This document shows positions 1-7,649 of a DNA stretch of 64,000 bases, piece after piece (position 1 is the first letter of the stretch; each line of letters begins with the position of its first letter). The notes under the pieces are model-generated. The model had not been told where the DNA came from and searched no databases. It saw nothing but the letters and a program-made list of their open reading frames with translations. The stretch spans positions 62,001 through 126,000 of the forward strand of contig JADYXW010000015.1 in assembly GCA_020853975.1 (NCBI GenBank), in the 5' to 3' direction. The translations under genes and the position numbers were made by a program. The DNA comes from Phycisphaerales bacterium. GTDB taxonomy: Bacteria > Planctomycetota > Phycisphaerae > Phycisphaerales > UBA1924.

Positions 1-274
1 ACCCTTCCCGCTGGCGTACTGCACGGACGTGAGCGCCATCCCCGCGGAGAGTTGGCCTCGTCTCTCGGGGCTGAGGACGCTAGTGCTGGATGCGCTGCGG
101 CCTCGGCATCACCCGACCCACCTGACACTCGACCAGGCGATCGCCATCGCCCGGCGCGTGGGCGCGGAGCGCACGTACTTCATCCACATGTCGCACGACC
201 TGGCCCACGAGGCGACCAGCCGCGAACTGCCGGAAGGAATGCACCTGGCCTACGACGGCCTGGTGCTGGGCTGA
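1..274 (+). CDS. MBL-fold metal-dependent phosphodiesterase, C-terminal part (PhnP-like)
   Basis: The reading frame is open from base 2 and ends at TGA 272-274, so only about the last 90 residues are present and the start lies before the window. The tail carries HMSHDLAHE followed by LPEGMHLAYDGL. This is the usual end of metallo-beta-lactamase-fold hydrolases related to PhnP (phosphoribosyl 1,2-cyclic phosphate phosphodiesterase), where the His and Asp belong to the metal site. The exact substrate cannot be read from this fragment. Its stop is 7 bases from the stop of the convergent phosphohexomutase gene. Confidence 0.7.
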   Translation, partial: PFPLAYCTDVSAIPAESWPRLSGLRTLVLDALRPRHHPTHLTLDQAIAIARRVGAERTYFIHMSHDLAHEATSRELPEGMHLAYDGLVLG

Positions 275-280
275 CCGGGC

Positions 281-1792
281 TCAGCCACCGGCGATCACGC
301 CCGCCGCGTCGTCGAGCACGCGTGAGGCGTCCCGGCTTGTCGGGGCCTCCGCAATGAGCCTCATGATCGGCTCCGTGTTGCTCGCGCGCACGTGCAGCCA
401 GGCCTTGCCCGCGAGCGGGCCGCCCGTGAAATCCACCCAGGCGCCGTCCTGGCGGTCCACCCGATGGTCTCGGTACGCGCGGCTGATCTTCTCCACCGCC
501 CGTGTCGCGGCGGCGCGGTCCGGCAGGTCCACCTTACGCTTGACGATCGCGTACGACGGCACGCCGGCGATGAGGCTGCTCAGTGTGCGCCGTGAGCCGC
601 CGGCGTGGAGCAGCCGAAGGGTGAGGGCCATGCCGGAGAGTGAGTCGCGGACGTACGCAACGCGGGGCCAGATGATCCCGCCATTGCCCTCCCCGCCGCA
701 GACCACCGTGCGGCCCTCGGCGGCGAGTCGTTTCATCGCGGCGACCACGTGGGCCTCGCCCACCGCGGTGCGAACGACCTCGGCGCCGTACCGGCCCGCG
801 ACATCGTCGAGCATGCGCGAGGTGCTGAGGTTTGTCACGAGGACCGCGTGCTCGGTGCGGGCGCCGGCGGCGCGCATCCCCTCGAGCAGCGCCATGGCGC
901 TCAGCACAAGCGTGTATTCCTCGCCGATATAGCGGCCGGTCTCGTCGATCAGCGCCAGGCGGTCCGCGTCCGGGTCCTGGGCGAAGCCCGCGTCGCAGCC
1001 CCCTTCACGCACCGCGTCGCACAGCCCGCCCGGGAGCGTGAGATTCTCGGCGGTGGGCTCGGGCGGGTGGGAGAAGACTCCCGACGGGTCGGCGCCGATG
1101 TGCAGGATCTCGTCGCAGCCCAGGGACTCCAGGCACAGGCGGGTCGCCTCGATGCCCGAGCCGTTGACCGAGTCCGCCGCCACCTTCAGCCCGTGGCCCA
1201 GCGACGACGAAAACTCGCACAGGCCCGCGGCCTCCATCGCCTCCATCACCCGGTCCACGTGCTCTTCCGCGGCGGACTCATCTGTGCGGAGCGTGCCCAG
1301 GCCCGACCACGACTTCAGCGTGCGCGGGCCGTTCCTGAAGCGGTCGATGATCGCGTTCGCAACGTCCGGGGGCGGAGCGCACGCGGCGCTGCCGTGCTCG
1401 CCGCCCTCCGCGACGAGGCACTTGAGCCCGCACCAGGGTTGCGGATTGTGGCTCGCGGTGATCTCCATGCCCGCAACAAGCCCTGACGGGGCCCCGGGTT
1501 GGGGGCGGGTCCGCGCCAGGTGGTCGGTCATCACCGCGGTGGTGGGAGTGGTCGCGACGCCCAGGTCAACCACGTCGCAGCCGGAGGCCAGCAGGCCCGC
1601 CACCGCCGCCGACCGCACCATGTCGCTCCCGCGCCTGCCATCGCGACCCAGGACGACCCTCACCGGCCTGCCGCCGGCCCGCTCCTGGAGCCAACCCCCA
1701 AAGGCCCCCCCGAAACCGGCGGCGACCTCCGGAGTCAGAGAGTCCCCAAGCACGCCCCGACATCCGGATACGGAGAGCATCAGCGATGACAT
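281..1792 (-). CDS. Phosphohexomutase (phosphoglucosamine mutase / phosphomannomutase family)
   Basis: Predicted 503-residue cytoplasmic enzyme of the alpha-D-phosphohexomutase superfamily, which moves a phosphate between C1 and C6 of a sugar. All four family signatures are visible in order: the phosphoserine loop TASHNP, the metal loop DPDADR, the sugar-binding loop GEGNGG and the C-terminal phosphate-binding RASNTEP. GlmM (peptidoglycan precursor synthesis) is the closest guess, but phosphomannomutase is not excluded, so I give no symbol. The open frame runs far upstream as a shadow. I chose the ATG at 1792 because a TAGTCT box lies 7 bases upstream and the N-terminal residues fit the family; an ATG four codons later is an alternative. 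Confidence 0.85.
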   Translation of the reverse strand: MSSLMLSVSGCRGVLGDSLTPEVAAGFGGAFGGWLQERAGGRPVRVVLGRDGRRGSDMVRSAAVAGLLASGCDVVDLGVATTPTTAVMTDHLARTRPQPGAPSGLVAGMEITASHNPQPWCGLKCLVAEGGEHGSAACAPPPDVANAIIDRFRNGPRTLKSWSGLGTLRTDESAAEEHVDRVMEAMEAAGLCEFSSSLGHGLKVAADSVNGSGIEATRLCLESLGCDEILHIGADPSGVFSHPPEPTAENLTLPGGLCDAVREGGCDAGFAQDPDADRLALIDETGRYIGEEYTLVLSAMALLEGMRAAGARTEHAVLVTNLSTSRMLDDVAGRYGAEVVRTAVGEAHVVAAMKRLAAEGRTVVCGGEGNGGIIWPRVAYVRDSLSGMALTLRLLHAGGSRRTLSSLIAGVPSYAIVKRKVDLPDRAAATRAVEKISRAYRDHRVDRQDGAWVDFTGGPLAGKAWLHVRASNTEPIMRLIAEAPTSRDASRVLDDAAGVIAGG

Positions 1793-1799
1793 AGACCAA

Positions 1800-1805
1800 A
1801 GACTA
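1800..1805 (-). promoter_or_regulatory. Start-proximal -10 box TAGTCT of the phosphohexomutase gene
   Basis: On the minus strand TAGTCT stands 7 bases before the ATG at 1792 and no Shine-Dalgarno sequence is present. This matches the TAnnnT-spacer-start arrangement seen at many genes here and suggests a leaderless or nearly leaderless transcript. Confidence 0.45.
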
Positions 1806-2140
1806 GGGGCTTGCGGCGACCAAACATTTTCCAAAACGCCAACGGAATCGGATGAATCAGGAGCGCGGGTGGTGCCGAGAAGGAGGGCTGTTCCAAGTAA
1901 TTCACAGAAACGGGTTGTTTCTTTTGTGCCGTGATGCACATTCAGGGCGGCCGCAAGGCCAGATCCCGCGGGAGCACTGGGGTCCGCCCAAGCGTTGAAG
2001 GGCGGATGAGGAAGGGAGTGCCACCGTGGCCTACGTGGGCCCGTGGGGATCGTGGACAATCTGGGCAGACTCCGCGCAGGACGCTCGCGTGGGGTCGGGA
2101 GGTGGTGCACGGCCGGTTGCGTAACCGCTGGCGTAGGACT
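1806..2140. other. Intergenic stretch between divergent genes
   Basis: About 335 bases between the phosphohexomutase and the unknown gene at 2141. The plus frame is open from 1931 but its translation is Arg/Gly/Pro-rich and does not look like protein. A small hairpin (GAAAC, GTTTC, arms 1907-1911 and 1917-1921) followed by TTTT is present, but no plus-strand gene lies upstream of it. I recognise no other element. Confidence 0.4.
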
Positions 2141-2782
2141 ATGAGTGCGCTCTCTCGACATTCCGAAGTACCGCTGCTGGTCGCGGACTGGCAGGCCGAC
2201 GTCACCCAGCTTCTGGACGAACGCCACCTGGTGGCCTGGTCCGAGGTGCCCGCGAGGCGGACCCAGTTCGCCGTGAGCCTTGCCCAGTTCCTGGGCAGCC
2301 AGCACGACACCGAAGTCTGCGTGTTCTACGGCCAGTTCATCACGGACATGGAGACGTTCTGCGCCCAGTTGGAGCGGGCCATCGCCGGCCCACCCCTGGA
2401 GCGGCGTCTGCACGGACCGCGCGGCGCGGTCTCTCTCATGCGATCCCGCTGCGGGTTCCGGGGCAGGCCCGAGACCAAGTACCGCTTCTTCATCTGGCAC
2501 GACGCCGACGTGCTGCTCCGCAAGGACCACGTGCTCTTTGGCCAGGTCGTCGATGCGCTGGCGGGCGTCGCGGCGGAGGCGGAGTACGTCAGCGACGACA
2601 TGCTGCTCATCCACCGGTCGGTCTTTGTGGGCTCGCCCATGCTGGACATCTACTACGACGACACCCGGGGGCAGTTCCGGCGGTGGTTCGCCGCCCCGGG
2701 CGAAGAACCCTTCTGGCAGGTCGTGACCGGGATCAAGTCCCCGCCGTTCATGAAGTACCGGATCGACAAGCTCGGGACCTGA
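2141..2782 (+). CDS. Protein of unknown function, 213 aa
   Basis: I do not recognise a family. The product is 213 residues, soluble, with no signal peptide or membrane segment, and rich in aromatic and acidic residues toward the C-terminus (FFIWHDADVLLRK, DIYYDD). The coding frame shows the strong G/C third-base bias of its neighbours, while the opposite frame is a His/Arg/Gly-rich shadow. I chose the ATG at 2141 because translation upstream loses protein character; the frame is open to 1931. A clear intrinsic terminator follows at 2805, so it is probably transcribed alone. Confidence 0.65.
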   Translation: MSALSRHSEVPLLVADWQADVTQLLDERHLVAWSEVPARRTQFAVSLAQFLGSQHDTEVCVFYGQFITDMETFCAQLERAIAGPPLERRLHGPRGAVSLMRSRCGFRGRPETKYRFFIWHDADVLLRKDHVLFGQVVDALAGVAAEAEYVSDDMLLIHRSVFVGSPMLDIYYDDTRGQFRRWFAAPGEEPFWQVVTGIKSPPFMKYRIDKLGT

Positions 2783-2804
2783 GAGGCCCCGGTTTCCAGC
2801 CGAG

Positions 2805-2854
2805 AGAGACGGTCGCCGTCGGGTGAAAACCCGGCCGACCGTCTCTTGCTTTTG
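2805..2854 (+). terminator. Intrinsic terminator after the unknown gene at 2141
   Basis: Perfect 11-base-pair stem, AGAGACGGTCG at 2805-2815 and CGACCGTCTCT at 2836-2846, followed by TGCTTTT. The loop contains a second small GC hairpin (CCGGG/CCCGG type). It ends the plus-strand gene at 2782 and lies before the stop of the convergent gene at 2881. Confidence 0.8.
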
Positions 2855-2880
2855 AAGCCGCAGCAAGTCCCCGCACCGCG

Positions 2881-3438
2881 TCAGGGCGCCGCGTCGCACG
2901 TGCACCAATACCGGGTTTCGTGCTCGACCACTTCCTTGTGGAGAGTGCAGGTGCTCGGTGCCGGGTAGTCTACAGCCTTGCAGGTGACGTTCAGGACGTT
3001 ATTGACAATCGTGTAGACCGGATTGCACACCGGGGGAACCTCGCCCACCTCAAAGTGCTCCACACGCACCACGCGACCGTGGCGGTCGGTGACGATTGCC
3101 TTGCACTCATGCTCTCCCGGAGCGAGGTCCAGACCCGGCACCAGCCCGACGCAATGGAGTTCCACGCCCACCAGACGACCATCGCCATCCACCCGGAACC
3201 CGGCCACGGGAGAGCCCTCGGTGACACTCAGGGCCTCGTCGCTCATCCAGCGATCACCCGGATCCGTGGAGGTCCCGTCGGCGTTGACGAGCACGATCCG
3301 CGTCAGCCGCGGATCCGGCTCGGTGCGGACGGCGCCGGCGCTTGCACCACCCTCAGTGCACCTAGCCGGCGCGGCGCACAGGGCCGGCACGAGGGATCCC
3401 AAGCCCAACCCGGCAATGACACGACGCATCACGCCCAC
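2881..3438 (-). CDS. Predicted exported protein of unknown function
   Basis: 185 residues. The N-terminus (MGVMRRVIAGLGLGSLVPALCAA) is a typical signal peptide, so the product is probably periplasmic or secreted. The mature part has about seven cysteines, four of them in the last 30 residues (including WCTC), suggesting disulfides. No family is recognised. The start codon is GTG at 3438, chosen because CATAAT stands 6 bases upstream. An ATG three codons later (3429) with AAGGTGG in front is the alternative, but that ribosome site would lie at or upstream of the predicted transcript start. Confidence 0.65.
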   Translation of the reverse strand: MGVMRRVIAGLGLGSLVPALCAAPARCTEGGASAGAVRTEPDPRLTRIVLVNADGTSTDPGDRWMSDEALSVTEGSPVAGFRVDGDGRLVGVELHCVGLVPGLDLAPGEHECKAIVTDRHGRVVRVEHFEVGEVPPVCNPVYTIVNNVLNVTCKAVDYPAPSTCTLHKEVVEHETRYWCTCDAAP

Positions 3439-3444
3439 CTTCCA

Positions 3445-3450
3445 ATTATG
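3445..3450 (-). promoter_or_regulatory. -10-like box CATAAT before the exported protein
   Basis: On the minus strand CATAAT (five of six matches to TATAAT) lies 6 bases before the GTG at 3438, in the same geometry as the TAnnnT boxes of neighbouring genes. Confidence 0.4.
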
Positions 3451-3549
3451 TCGGAACCCCGAATGGCGCGGCCAAAAGCCAACGCTTCGCTTGCGAGTCT
3501 ACCCCCCCCGTCCAAGTCAAGACTCTGGACGCGAGCCGCAGACTTCGCG

Positions 3550-6015
3550 CTAGTGATCGCGCCGGTGGTGGGTCTTCTGCTGGTCGCGGCCTTTGCTGCG
3601 CTGCGAGCGCTTCTGTGAGCCGGTCTTGTGCGGGCGGTCAAAGCTCCCGAACCCCGCACCCTTGCCGGCGAACCCGCCGCCAACCGGCCCTGTGGGTCCG
3701 GCCTTCTTCGCCTTGCCCACGGCACGGCCCGCGGAGTCGTCGATCGTGAGGTCGAGCTGCCTCTTGGCGAGGTCCACGTTCGCGATGCGCACCGTGACGA
3801 GGTCGCCGAAGTTGAAACTCCGCCCCGAGCGCTGGTCCACGAGCGCCCCGCTGCGAGCGTCGATGCGCCACATCGGCGTGAGGTTGTCGCGCGTGACATC
3901 CCCGGGCAGGTCCTCGGCCTTCACGAAGCCGTCGGCGAGGTACTTGTCGAGCTGCACGAAGATGCCCCGCGGGTTGATGCCCGTCACGACACCCTTGTAA
4001 CTCTCGCCCACGTGCGTGGAGAGCAGTTGCAGCACGAGGAAGTTGCGGAGTTCCTTCTCCGCGGCTTCCGCGTTCACCTCCCGGCGCGAGGCGTGACGCC
4101 CGATCTCGGCCAGTTCATCCTCGGACAGGCAGTCGCGCGAGTCGCGCAGCGCCGAGCCGAGTTCCCGCCGCTCGCGGTCGCTCTTGGGGCGCTTGCGGCC
4201 GTTCTCCGTCAGGCCCAGGTACTCGGCGATGGCCCGGTGCACGGTGAGATCGGCGTAGCGGCGGATGGGGCTGGTGAAGTGTGCATACGCCTCGCTGGCG
4301 AGCGCAAAGTGCCCGATCGCCGCGGGGCTGTACTCGGCCTTACTGAGCGTGCGGAGGACGGCGAGGTGCACCGCCCGGGCCGCGGGCGTGCCGTGCGTGG
4401 CCTTGAGCAGGCCCTGGAGTTCTTCGCGGGTCGGGTTCTTGGGCACGCGGAAGCCCGCGACCATCGCCACCTTGCGCATTCCCTCCACGTCGCCCGGTAC
4501 CGGGTCCGGGTGAATGCGTCGCAGGAGCGGCACGTTCAGGTCCTCGAAGAGCCGCGCGACGACCTCGTTCGCCTCGACCATGAACATCTCGATCAGTTTG
4601 TGCGTGAAGGCGTCGTCCTCTCGCTCGGCGTCCACGACGTGCCCGTTGGCGTCGTAGATCAGCACGCACTCGGGCAGGTCGAGCACGATCATGCCCGCGC
4701 GGTCGCGCCGGCCCTGGATGGCCCTCGCGCACGCGTTCATCTCTCGCAGCGTGTCGATCAGTTCGTCCGTGTAGCGGGGGGGCGTCTTGGCGTGCTTGCG
4801 GGCGAGGTTCAGGTCGCCGTCGATCAGCGACTGCGCCTCCAGGTACGTCAGCCGCTTCGACGAGCGGATGAGCGTCTGGGTGACGCCCTCGCCCCGGATC
4901 TGCCCGCGGCTGTCGTAGGTCATGAACGCCGACTTGCAGTACCGGGGCACGCCCTCCTGCAGCGAGCAGATGCCGTTGCTGAGCAACTCCGGGAGCATCG
5001 GGATCACAAGCCGGGGCAGGTAGCACGAGTTGGACCGGTCCGCCGCTTCAACGTCCAGCGGGCTTCCCCGCCTGATGAAGTGGGCCACGTCGGCGATGTG
5101 CACGCCGACCTCCCACCCGGGCTCGTGGGACTCCAGCCCCACACTGTCGGTCTTGCGGATGGAGATGGCGTCGTCGTAGTCCTTGGCGTCGGGCGGATCG
5201 ATGGTGATGATGAAGTCGTCCGTGAGATCGAGCCGGTTGTCGAGCGACGACGGGCCGTGGGCCGTGTACGCCGCGATCTCGGTCTCGAAGCGGCCCGCGG
5301 CCTCGCGTGCCTGGTCGACGCAGGATTCGGGGAACTCGCCGGGCAGGTCGTACGCCGCGATGACCGCCTGCGTCTCGACGTCGGGCCGCCCCGCGTCGCC
5401 CAGCACGCGGGTGATGACTCCCTCGCCCAGCATGTCGCTCTCGGGCCAGATCGTGAGCTCGACGACGACCTTGTCCCCCTCCTTGGCGTTCTTGGACTCG
5501 GCGTCGCGGACCACGATGGGCGAGGTGACCTGCTTACCGTCGGGCGCCACAACCCACTGCCCGCCCCGCTTCTGCAGTGTGCCCGTGTAGGTTGACTTGC
5601 TGCGCTCCAGCACCTCGACGATGGCGCCGGCGAACTGCCCCTCGTTGCGCCGGTCGCGGCCGAACTTGACCCGCACCCGGTCGCCCGTCAGTGCGTCACC
5701 CACCGAGTCGGCGGGGATGAAGATCGACCGCTCACGCACGGGCTCGTCGGGGGTCACAAAGCCAAACCCGCGGAGATTGCGCCTGAATCGGCCTGTTGTC
5801 ACGCCGCCCCGGCCCGCGAGCGAGGGCAGGGCGACCGAGCCGCCGCCGGAGACCTCGAGCACCCCCACATCGGCAAGCTCGCGCACGACGGCGGCGAGGG
5901 TCTCCCGCTCTTCGCCCTCCACGCCCAGGTCGTCGGCGATCTCCGCCACCCGCCGCGGGGTGTACGACTCGTGCTTCACGTGGTCCAGAATGCGGCGCTG
6001 CAGGCGGCTGGTCAT
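3550..6015 (-). CDS. rnr: Ribonuclease R (3'-5' exoribonuclease)
   Basis: 821 residues, close to the 813 of E. coli RNase R. Order of domains: winged-helix N-terminus (about 1-60), cold-shock/OB domains (about 70-215; RNLRGFGFVTPDE), RNB catalytic domain (about 255-585) and S1 domain (about 660-740). The catalytic magnesium-binding aspartates sit in TIDPPDAKDYDDAIS near residue 270. The enzyme degrades structured RNA, including rRNA and mRNA fragments, in the cytoplasm. The last 75 residues are a basic Gly/Lys/Arg/His-rich tail, common in RNase R and probably RNA-binding. The ATG at 6015 has TACCCT 5 bases upstream and no Shine-Dalgarno. Confidence 0.95.
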   Translation of the reverse strand: MTSRLQRRILDHVKHESYTPRRVAEIADDLGVEGEERETLAAVVRELADVGVLEVSGGGSVALPSLAGRGGVTTGRFRRNLRGFGFVTPDEPVRERSIFIPADSVGDALTGDRVRVKFGRDRRNEGQFAGAIVEVLERSKSTYTGTLQKRGGQWVVAPDGKQVTSPIVVRDAESKNAKEGDKVVVELTIWPESDMLGEGVITRVLGDAGRPDVETQAVIAAYDLPGEFPESCVDQAREAAGRFETEIAAYTAHGPSSLDNRLDLTDDFIITIDPPDAKDYDDAISIRKTDSVGLESHEPGWEVGVHIADVAHFIRRGSPLDVEAADRSNSCYLPRLVIPMLPELLSNGICSLQEGVPRYCKSAFMTYDSRGQIRGEGVTQTLIRSSKRLTYLEAQSLIDGDLNLARKHAKTPPRYTDELIDTLREMNACARAIQGRRDRAGMIVLDLPECVLIYDANGHVVDAEREDDAFTHKLIEMFMVEANEVVARLFEDLNVPLLRRIHPDPVPGDVEGMRKVAMVAGFRVPKNPTREELQGLLKATHGTPAARAVHLAVLRTLSKAEYSPAAIGHFALASEAYAHFTSPIRRYADLTVHRAIAEYLGLTENGRKRPKSDRERRELGSALRDSRDCLSEDELAEIGRHASRREVNAEAAEKELRNFLVLQLLSTHVGESYKGVVTGINPRGIFVQLDKYLADGFVKAEDLPGDVTRDNLTPMWRIDARSGALVDQRSGRSFNFGDLVTVRIANVDLAKRQLDLTIDDSAGRAVGKAKKAGPTGPVGGGFAGKGAGFGSFDRPHKTGSQKRSQRSKGRDQQKTHHRRDH

Positions 6016-6020
6016 GGGTC

Positions 6021-6026
6021 AGGGTA
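6021..6026 (-). promoter_or_regulatory. Start-proximal -10 box TACCCT of rnr
   Basis: Minus-strand TACCCT, 5-base spacer, then the ATG at 6015. No ribosome binding site fits, consistent with a leaderless transcript. Confidence 0.5.
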
Positions 6027-6047
6027 GGAAGCCGCGCAGGTGAACCC

Positions 6048-6539
6048 TCATCGCCGACCGATCGGCGCCCATTCGCGGCCTCGCAGTTCGGTCAGGCGGG
6101 CGCCGAACAGGCTCAGCAGGCGCTGCTCGCGGACCGCGTCGCCGAACTCCCCCACCTTCACGAACACCTCGATCTCGCGCGGGTCGCCGGTTTCCTGGGC
6201 CCAGCACCGGACCAGCGCGGGCTCGTCGCCGCCCGTCACCAGTTCGAAGCGGCAGCGTTTGGTCGGGACCCCTACGACCTCCGCAGGCGCAAGGCCGAAC
6301 CCCGCCTCGCCGACGACCGCCATCTCCAGAGCCCCGGCCGCGTGCTGGACCGAGGCCTCTACGTCGTTCCAATCGCCTGTAAACACTTGGGTTGTGCCCT
6401 CCGACAGCACCCCCGACGAGCGGCTGCGGTTGTCCAAAGCGCAGCCAGAGAGCCCGGCAAGGCAAGAAACGAGAACCATCGCAAATATTTGGATTTTGAT
6501 AGGTATCCTGATCATGCGTGGCGTCTCGGGGAGGGGCAC
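6048..6539 (-). CDS. Small lipoprotein, DUF3568-like
   Basis: 163 residues. A signal peptide ends in a lipobox (LAGLSGC), so the mature protein is probably anchored in a membrane by its cysteine. The mature part resembles the DUF3568-type domain: a VEAS..HAAGALEM helix early and a conserved-looking VFVKVGEFGDAVREQRLL near the end. This family assignment is from memory of the pattern. The start is the GTG at 6539, which has TATCAT 5 bases upstream; the ATG at 6515 is the alternative and gives a more typical signal peptide length. It is divergent from phoH. Confidence 0.65.
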   Translation of the reverse strand: MPLPETPRMIRIPIKIQIFAMVLVSCLAGLSGCALDNRSRSSGVLSEGTTQVFTGDWNDVEASVQHAAGALEMAVVGEAGFGLAPAEVVGVPTKRCRFELVTGGDEPALVRCWAQETGDPREIEVFVKVGEFGDAVREQRLLSLFGARLTELRGREWAPIGRR

Positions 6540-6543
6540 CCCT

Positions 6544-6550
6544 TATGATA
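6544..6550. promoter_or_regulatory. Overlapping divergent -10 boxes (lipoprotein / phoH)
   Basis: The seven bases TATGATA read as TATGAT on the plus strand (6544-6549), about 20 bases before the phoH ATG, and as TATCAT on the minus strand (6545-6550), 5 bases before the lipoprotein GTG. One site could therefore serve two mutually exclusive promoters. Confidence 0.45.
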
Positions 6551-6569
6551 CCGATCGGCCGCAGAGGGC

Positions 6570-7646
6570 ATGGTCCCCCGACCGCTCCGGAGAGCTCTGT
6601 TGGAAATCTCGGTCAAAGTTCCCGCCGGCGCCCAGCGGCTGGCGGTGCTCGGCGCCTCGGAGCGAAACCTCAAGATGCTGCGCGAGGCGCTGGGCGTCCA
6701 TGTCACCTCTCGGGAGGGCAAGGTGGTCATCGGCGGCAAGCCCGACGCGGTGGTCGTGGCCCGCAATGTCCTGGAGACACTGGCCGAACTGGGGCGAAGA
6801 GGCGCCCCCCCGGACCGGCGCACGGTCCTGGACCTGATCGCGGACGAGGCCCAAGCCATCCGCGAGGGCGGCGCGGAAGCTCTGCCGGGGGAGACGGTAG
6901 AGGACTGGGATGGCAGGCTGAGCGTCTACGCCGCGGGCCGGCCCGTGAGGCCCAAGACCCCGAACCAGGAGCGGTACCTCGCCGCGATCCGGGAGAACGA
7001 CCTGGTCTTCGGGATTGGTCCGGCGGGCACCGGCAAGACGTACCTCGCGGTGGCGGCGGCGGTGCACCTGCTGAAGACAGGCCGCATCAAACGCGTCGTG
7101 CTTACCCGCCCCGCGGTTGAAGCCGGGGAGAAGCTTGGCTTCCTGCCCGGCGACCTGCGGCAGAAGGTGAATCCGTATCTGAGGCCCTTGTTCGACGCGC
7201 TCGCGGACATGATGGACGTGGGGACCGTGCAGCGGTTCCTGGAGACGGATGTGGTGGAGGTGTCGCCCCTCGCCTTCATGCGGGGGCGCACGCTCAACAA
7301 CTCCGTCATCATCCTCGACGAGGCACAGAATACCACGCGCGGGCAGATGAAGATGTTCCTCACCAGGCTCGGGCACGGCTCGAAGATGGTCGTGACAGGG
7401 GATATCACCCAGACGGACCTCCCCGACCCGGGCGACAGCGGGCTCATCGACGCCGCAAGGCGGCTGGGGAAGACGCCTGGTGTCGAGTTCATCACGTTCG
7501 ACCGGTCGGACGTGGTCCGGCACAGCCTGGTCCAGCGCATTATCGAGGCGTACGGCGAGGAGGAAGCCCGGCCCCGCGCCCGGAAGAGGACGGTTACTTC
7601 CGATAACACAGAAGTGGTCCCGGCGGTCGGCCCGATGCTGCCCTGA
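6570..7646 (+). CDS. PhoH-family ATPase (YbeZ-like)
   Basis: 358 residues. The Walker A loop GPAGTGKT is near residues 148-155 and the Walker B region IILDEAQN near 247, typical of PhoH/YbeZ proteins linked to RNA handling and ribosome assembly. The N-terminal 100 residues form a KH-like domain (VVIGGKPDAVVVARNVLETL). The 7TM-HD phosphodiesterase starts 4 bases after the stop, an arrangement (phoH then yqfF/pgpH) common across bacteria. In-frame TTG at 6600, preceded by GGAG, is an alternative start and would remove ten residues that look unlike the family. Confidence 0.9.
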   Translation: MVPRPLRRALLEISVKVPAGAQRLAVLGASERNLKMLREALGVHVTSREGKVVIGGKPDAVVVARNVLETLAELGRRGAPPDRRTVLDLIADEAQAIREGGAEALPGETVEDWDGRLSVYAAGRPVRPKTPNQERYLAAIRENDLVFGIGPAGTGKTYLAVAAAVHLLKTGRIKRVVLTRPAVEAGEKLGFLPGDLRQKVNPYLRPLFDALADMMDVGTVQRFLETDVVEVSPLAFMRGRTLNNSVIILDEAQNTTRGQMKMFLTRLGHGSKMVVTGDITQTDLPDPGDSGLIDAARRLGKTPGVEFITFDRSDVVRHSLVQRIIEAYGEEEARPRARKRTVTSDNTEVVPAVGPMLP

Positions 7647-7649
7647 CGC

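Noticed and set aside
1903..1928. Small hairpin GAAAC-GTTTC followed by TTTT
   Set aside because: The stem has only 5 pairs with A/T in it, and no plus-strand gene upstream would need termination.
281..2908. Very long minus-strand open frame of 875 codons
   Set aside because: Only 281-1792 is protein-like; the rest is a His/Arg/Gly-rich shadow of the plus-strand gene at 2141, as often happens in GC-rich DNA.
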